NCBI GenBank assembly: GCA_026745465.1
Contig: JACYXH010000812.1
Span: 2,496,454-2,560,453, forward strand
DNA length: 64,000 bases
DNA from: Lota lota
Lineage: Eukaryota; Chordata; Actinopteri; Gadiformes; Lotidae
Direction: 5' to 3'
Below, piece by piece: positions 59,664-64,000 of the stretch. The notes under the pieces are model-generated. The model saw only the letters and a program-made list of their open reading frames with translations, did not search any database and was not told the DNA's origin. Positions within the stretch are counted from its first letter, which is position 1. The number at the start of each line of letters is the position of its first letter. The translations under genes were made by a program, and so were the position numbers.

Positions 59664-61700
59664 TCACTGTCGGCGTGATTATTGTCGTTGTTTGTTTTTT
59701 ATTTGGGTTCGTGCATGGTTGTATTACCGCTCTAGTTGTAAATGCACTAAGGAGCGGTCAGCAGTGGCAATGATTTTTGCGGTTCTTTTTGTCATTCTTT
59801 GCTGATTGTTGCCTCCCGCTGCCCCCTCCGTGACTGCACTCAAATGGTCTCGCGGTCTCACAGTCCTACCATACCGACCACGCCTCGGAGTAACAGTAAC
59901 AGTATTAATGATTGTATCTCAGCAATGTTGGACTGGAATGAGATTGGTTGGCGATGCTAGGTTCTGACGGCAACGCAGACGCTGAGCTATTTTGGAGCTT
60001 GTCATGGACATTGGGCTTGAGTGCTTAACCTATATCTTATACCAATATGAACCATCATGTGCTCCATCAGAACCATTTATAATAATAGCATGCAGACACA
60101 AATCATAACCTGCTGTACCTTTACATGACCCCTGCACACTGAGCCTAGCTTTTTAGTGAGTACATCTTTCCCTAACCTGTCTTTGTAGACAATACGCTGT
60201 TACACTGCTACACTATTGCTAGGTTGCTGAAATGTTAGGCTGTTACAAAGATCTACATTAGATCTAAAAACCTAAGGACATGATCACAGTCATTATGACC
60301 AACCTGTAATGGTTTGATTTGTTTTCAGACTAAATACAAGACAATACAGGAAATGGTTTAACTGTGCAGAGTAATACAATTGAGCCTTGATTTGTTATAA
60401 ACTCATTCATAATCCGCGAGTCAAACCGTACAAGGGAGATCGCAGGCTGAACATGTTAGCCTGTGTCAATGGGTGTCAAACAGTCAGATAACAGAAAGAA
60501 AAAAAAAGATTTTTGATTTCTTTTGTATCACACTTCTCCTATGACCACGTTTATTACAAATGATGACATATAGAAGCAGTTTGTTTATTTCAAGAAAAGT
60601 CCCCACAACTATTTTTCTACACCTGAATGAGAACTTATGTCATACTCAGCTTCCTACTTTTCTAATGGTGTTGTTCAAGTGTATTTATTCTCTCGCACTG
60701 TCTGGAAGCATGACTCATTTTTTTGCCAGTGACACTCGTGCTGTGTGCTGAGAACTCTATGCATCTTCTTGTGATGAAATATATAGCTTGAAATCAACTT
60801 CTATGCATTTGTATATATACACATATCATATTTGCCTTGACAGTTTAGTTGAAGGGGGGAGGGGGCTGTAAGAGAGTAAATTGCACTGGTTTGCTAGAGC
60901 TTTACCTAATATACTTTTTTCACAGAATTGTCATCATAGGACAAACTCGGGTGTCACTCATAACACTCATTATGGGTCTGTTCCTTTTGTGTACCAGGGC
61001 ACATGTAGTAGACTAAACTAGTGAAGGTAAGTCTGCTTCTCATGCCCTGGTACATTAAAAGGAGCACACCCATAAAAAGTGGGTCCATAATAAGTGTTAT
61101 ACGTGACACCTGTGTTTGTCTTATGATGACGCCTTTGTGAAAAGGGTCTATAAGGACTGCAGGTCTAACAACTAAATCCCCTCTCTCGCTTCTCTTATAA
61201 TGCATTTTTTATTTTTAATCATTTGGAATTTAACTTTTAACTTGATGATAAGAAATATATTAACTTCTCTTATTAAGTCGTTTCATTATTTGTGGACCTA
61301 AATCAACTGATTGAGCCACAATGAACAGTATTTTGAGCTCACCTGCAAAGAAAGGAAAGTGCTTCATTGGAGTATATAATTGAAGAAATACCATATGGTT
61401 TATCATGCACTTTATGCAATGCAGTCATTATTTTTGGGTGTCCAAATTGATTTGGTCTGTGGAAAAATAGGTACGAAAATCCCATTTTGAACAAAAGTGA
61501 CTGCTTTTGCGAAAATGTTACATACTGCAGCATTAAAGCTTTGGCAATGTTAATAGTTATTAATGCTCAGCACAGTTCTGTAGGATGAATCATTATTTAT
61601 ATAATAATACTCTTGTGTGTTATGTTATCCCAATACGTTTACTTTAAAATAAATGTCATTGTTTTATATTTTGTTATATAGTTTATAAACTTTATTTGTC
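59664..61700 (+). other. cacnb2: cacnb2 3' UTR and intergenic sequence
   Basis: No coding signal. AATAAA at 61648-61653 is the clearest poly(A) signal. A fold-back element lies at 60914-61143. The region beyond to 62166 is AT-rich and separates the gene from the convergent mrc1 3' end. Confidence 0.5.
60914..61143. mobile_element. Fold-back / MITE-like inverted repeat element
   Basis: The left arm (about 60914-61004) and right arm (about 61041-61143) are imperfect reverse complements over about 90-100 bp, sharing TTTTCACA, GTCATCATA.GACAAAC, GGTGTCAC, ATAACAC, ATTATGG and GTACCAGGGCA. The loop is about 36 bp. There is no coding capacity. A related single arm is at 52572-52650. Confidence 0.75.
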
Positions 61701-62166
61701 GCCTAGTTACACCCTTCTATACAATAAACAAACATGGTAGTAATTAAGATACATATATCCTAATATAGTCTGATAAATCAAATAGCAATAATAGATCAAT
61801 ATTTTTATGTATGATTTATTAAATTAAAATTACATTGTATGATGTAACAATATAAGATCATATTCATATTTATTTCAAATTAGTAATTGAACAACAATTA
61901 TAAACAGGTATTACTCTAGAGACCAAGCATAAAATACACAACGAAAACTCTTTCCTTAAAGATATAATGAATGGAAATTCTATACATTCAAATACAGATT
62001 CGGAAAAATATATACTTATATATATGTATTGACATAATGGCAGAACCACTGAAGCTCTTCCTACTCTTAATAGCCTTTTCTCTATTTCTTGACTGTACAA
62101 AGAACAACCACAGCATCCCCTAGTGGTCCACTGTTAACCAGCACAATGTTGAGTCGTGTGATGACA
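61701..62166. other. Convergent intergenic region, mrc1 3' UTR
   Basis: AT-rich; on the minus strand it follows the mrc1 stop at 62167. Several TTTATT stretches could be minus-strand poly(A) signals (for example near 61812 and 61869), but none stands out. Confidence 0.4.
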
Positions 62167-63499
62167 TCACAGCGTTATGATTGGCGCGGGGTCTTCTTCG
62201 TCTTGCTCTGCGTTCTCTATCAGTTGATTGGTGTCTACCAAGTCAGGCTGTGGGCGCTCTCCATTATAATAGAGGGGGTTTTCGAATGTTGGCAAGGATC
62301 GTCCAGATTTCTTGAAGATGAAGAATGCTAGGCTCGCCATTCCACAAAGAAAACCTAAGACTACGACAACCACCAGGCTTGTGTGAGCACGGTTCTGGTT
62401 TTGAGTCTTATGAGATCCTACACAATAACGGAAACACACATTTGATTAATAAAGAAGACGATCAATACGAAAGCAAAATTTACAATAATAAACATAAATA
62501 ATAATAAAACTAACAATTACAATAAGTTACCTCGCACTGCTTGCCCCCCTAATAAACAATAACTGATCGTAGTTTATAACCCAGGTAGCACATATCCCAG
62601 CCAGACAAAAATGAGCAAGAAAGCAAGAAACACTGGGTATGTAGGAACAATAATCAACTGCTGATTTAACAATTGAATAAATGGACAATACCTCTGCAAT
62701 TGATTATTTAATTCATGGAAGAACAAAAACACATTTGGTAAATGAGTACTTACCAGGTGTTGGCAATGTATTAAGAAGGGTAACTGTGAAGTAGAGGTGT
62801 ACAGATTAGAATCATTATTATGATGCATGGCTTTATATTAGTACACAATTTAAATAAATCATACTTTTTTTTAGCTTTTTGTTTTATCCAAATTGACTCA
62901 CAGCACATTTAGTTTCATGTAATTAATGAGCCGCTAGGGCCTCTTTCTCAAGGATGCTTATAGGTTAAGCTTTGGACATCCAAACCACCAATACCAAAAC
63001 CACTAGACTATTCTGCACCTACAATCTACCGCGCTTGCTGTTTCTAAATGCAATGAATGGACTTACTTTTGGGTGTTTTGCAGATGTAGGCTCTGTCATG
63101 CCATTTACGGCCTGTCGTCCATTTCCCGCTTACCGACTGGATCTTTGCAAAACTGTTAGAACCCTCTGGGTTGTCTTCATCCCAGTTGGTGTAGCCTACA
63201 ATAGATTTGTCCAGCCACAACCACTTTCCTGTGAAGAAAACAAAAAGTGCAGAATATTATTTGAACCAAATGTTTCCCCATATGAAATTGATACAAATTC
63301 CATAAAGAAATGTAACTACTCAATATAAAATAGTATGGGGTGAACAAAAAGCTTTTTATTACTATTTTTGTGAAATATATACCTGTATGTGTCTTGTACA
63401 GGCCGATCCAGAAGGAGCTCTGGCCATCTGCCAATATTGTCAGTTGATCTTGGATGAAGTGCTGTTCATCAGGATCCTCGATGCTGGCTAGGCCTCCAC
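62167..63499 (-). CDS. mrc1: Macrophage mannose receptor 1-like, last four exons (partial)
   Basis: Type I endocytic lectin receptor of macrophages and endothelium. Minus-strand exons in order: 63499-63383, 63228-63067, 62783-62754, 62417-62167; all GT-AG, phases agree, giving 185 residues and a stop. The first two exons are the end of the last C-type lectin domain (FWIGLYKT, KWLWLDKS, TNWDEDNPEG, WHDRAYICK). The 30-nt exon encodes a short Thr/Pro linker. The last exon holds the transmembrane segment (VVVVVLGFLCGMASLAFFIF) and a cytoplasmic tail with FENPLYY, matching the FENTLY internalisation motif of mammalian MRC1, and an acidic end. The remaining exons lie beyond the right edge. In human, MRC1 lies between TMEM236 and SLC39A12; here it follows cacnb2 in the opposite orientation. 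MRC1 duplicates exist in fish, so the exact paralogue is open. Confidence 0.9.
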
Positions 63500-64000
63500 C
63501 TTAAAAATAAAAAAATAAAACTGCTGTTACAGGAATATACATATGTTTCAATTTTCCCTTAGTCTTCTGAGACTATCCAGATATTGAAGTTAGCATTTCG
63601 CAAAGAATATCAGTCTGGCCTTGACTGGGCAACAATTGATTAAAACATATAGGCGAGGCCTTATGTTACTCAAAAAAACTCCAAGCCTAGCCACACTGTT
63701 ACACTGCAAGCCTATGTGCTCAATTCCGATTTTTTGCTGACATCCGATCTCTTTGTTAGGCTGTTCACATACATTTTTAATTGTGGCAAATATCAGATTT
63801 CAGTGTGAACTGGTCACAGTCCGTACTGTCCCACATGGGCAAACATCAACAACAAAGTCGTCACACGCAGCATGCAAGGAAGTAAACATGGAGGCCACTG
63901 AAGTCAGCGTTTACAGTTTCATTCAGACAGTTGATGTGCAGTGGAAGCCAGCAAACTTAAGAGCAGATGATAATGATGGCTTTTTGTGGAGCAATGGCTG
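63500..64000 (-). other. mrc1: mrc1 intron, window end
   Basis: No exon-like signal. The stretch 63720-63960 is compositionally different from the AT-rich surroundings (several CpG, mixed composition) and may be part of a transposable element cut by the window end. I cannot name it. Confidence 0.4.

Overview
This 64 kb window is vertebrate nuclear DNA, almost certainly from a ray-finned (teleost) fish. The genes have many small exons with GT-AG introns, and dinucleotide and tetranucleotide microsatellites and MITE-like repeats are abundant. The proteins read as fish versions of well-known vertebrate families. I cannot name the species from the sequence.

Layout, left to right: (1) 1-6780 is probably intron 1 of colec12, with no recognisable coding exon. 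(2) 6781-13479 (+) holds all but the first coding exon of colec12 (collectin-12, a scavenger receptor of the plasma membrane). Its intron carries one intact tRNA-Leu(UAA) and four decayed copies. (3) 15258-24255 (+) is a complete 14-exon stam (endosomal ESCRT-0 adaptor, 519 aa). (4) 27446-30248 (+) is a complete 4-exon tmem236 (multi-pass membrane protein, 368 aa). (5) 33312-59663 (+) is a 13-exon cacnb2-like gene (voltage-gated calcium channel beta subunit, 665 aa in my model). It has a palmitoylation-type N-terminus, a shortened exon 2, a 17-nt microexon, a GC-AG intron and a very His/Gln-rich tail. (6) 62167-63499 (-) holds the last four exons of an mrc1-like macrophage mannose receptor, which continues past the right edge. 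It converges on cacnb2.

I assembled the exon models by hand. In every gene the summed coding length is divisible by three and the splice phases agree, which is good internal support. In human, STAM, TMEM236, MRC1 and CACNB2 are neighbours on 10p12, whereas COLEC12 is on 18p11; here all five lie within 58 kb. The genes do not form one pathway. colec12 and mrc1 are both endocytic lectin receptors and stam sorts endocytosed ubiquitinated receptors, but the neighbourhood is best read as conserved synteny.

I found no previously undescribed multi-gene system. The observations most worth a second look are structural. A 46-bp segment spanning the 5' splice site of cacnb2 exon 1 is repeated in inverted orientation 8.6 kb downstream in the same intron, flanked by complementary CT and GA arrays. 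A perfect 25-bp-arm hairpin sits in that intron. A decayed tRNA-Leu copy now has an ochre (UUA) anticodon. The cacnb2 gene has several lineage-specific exon changes.
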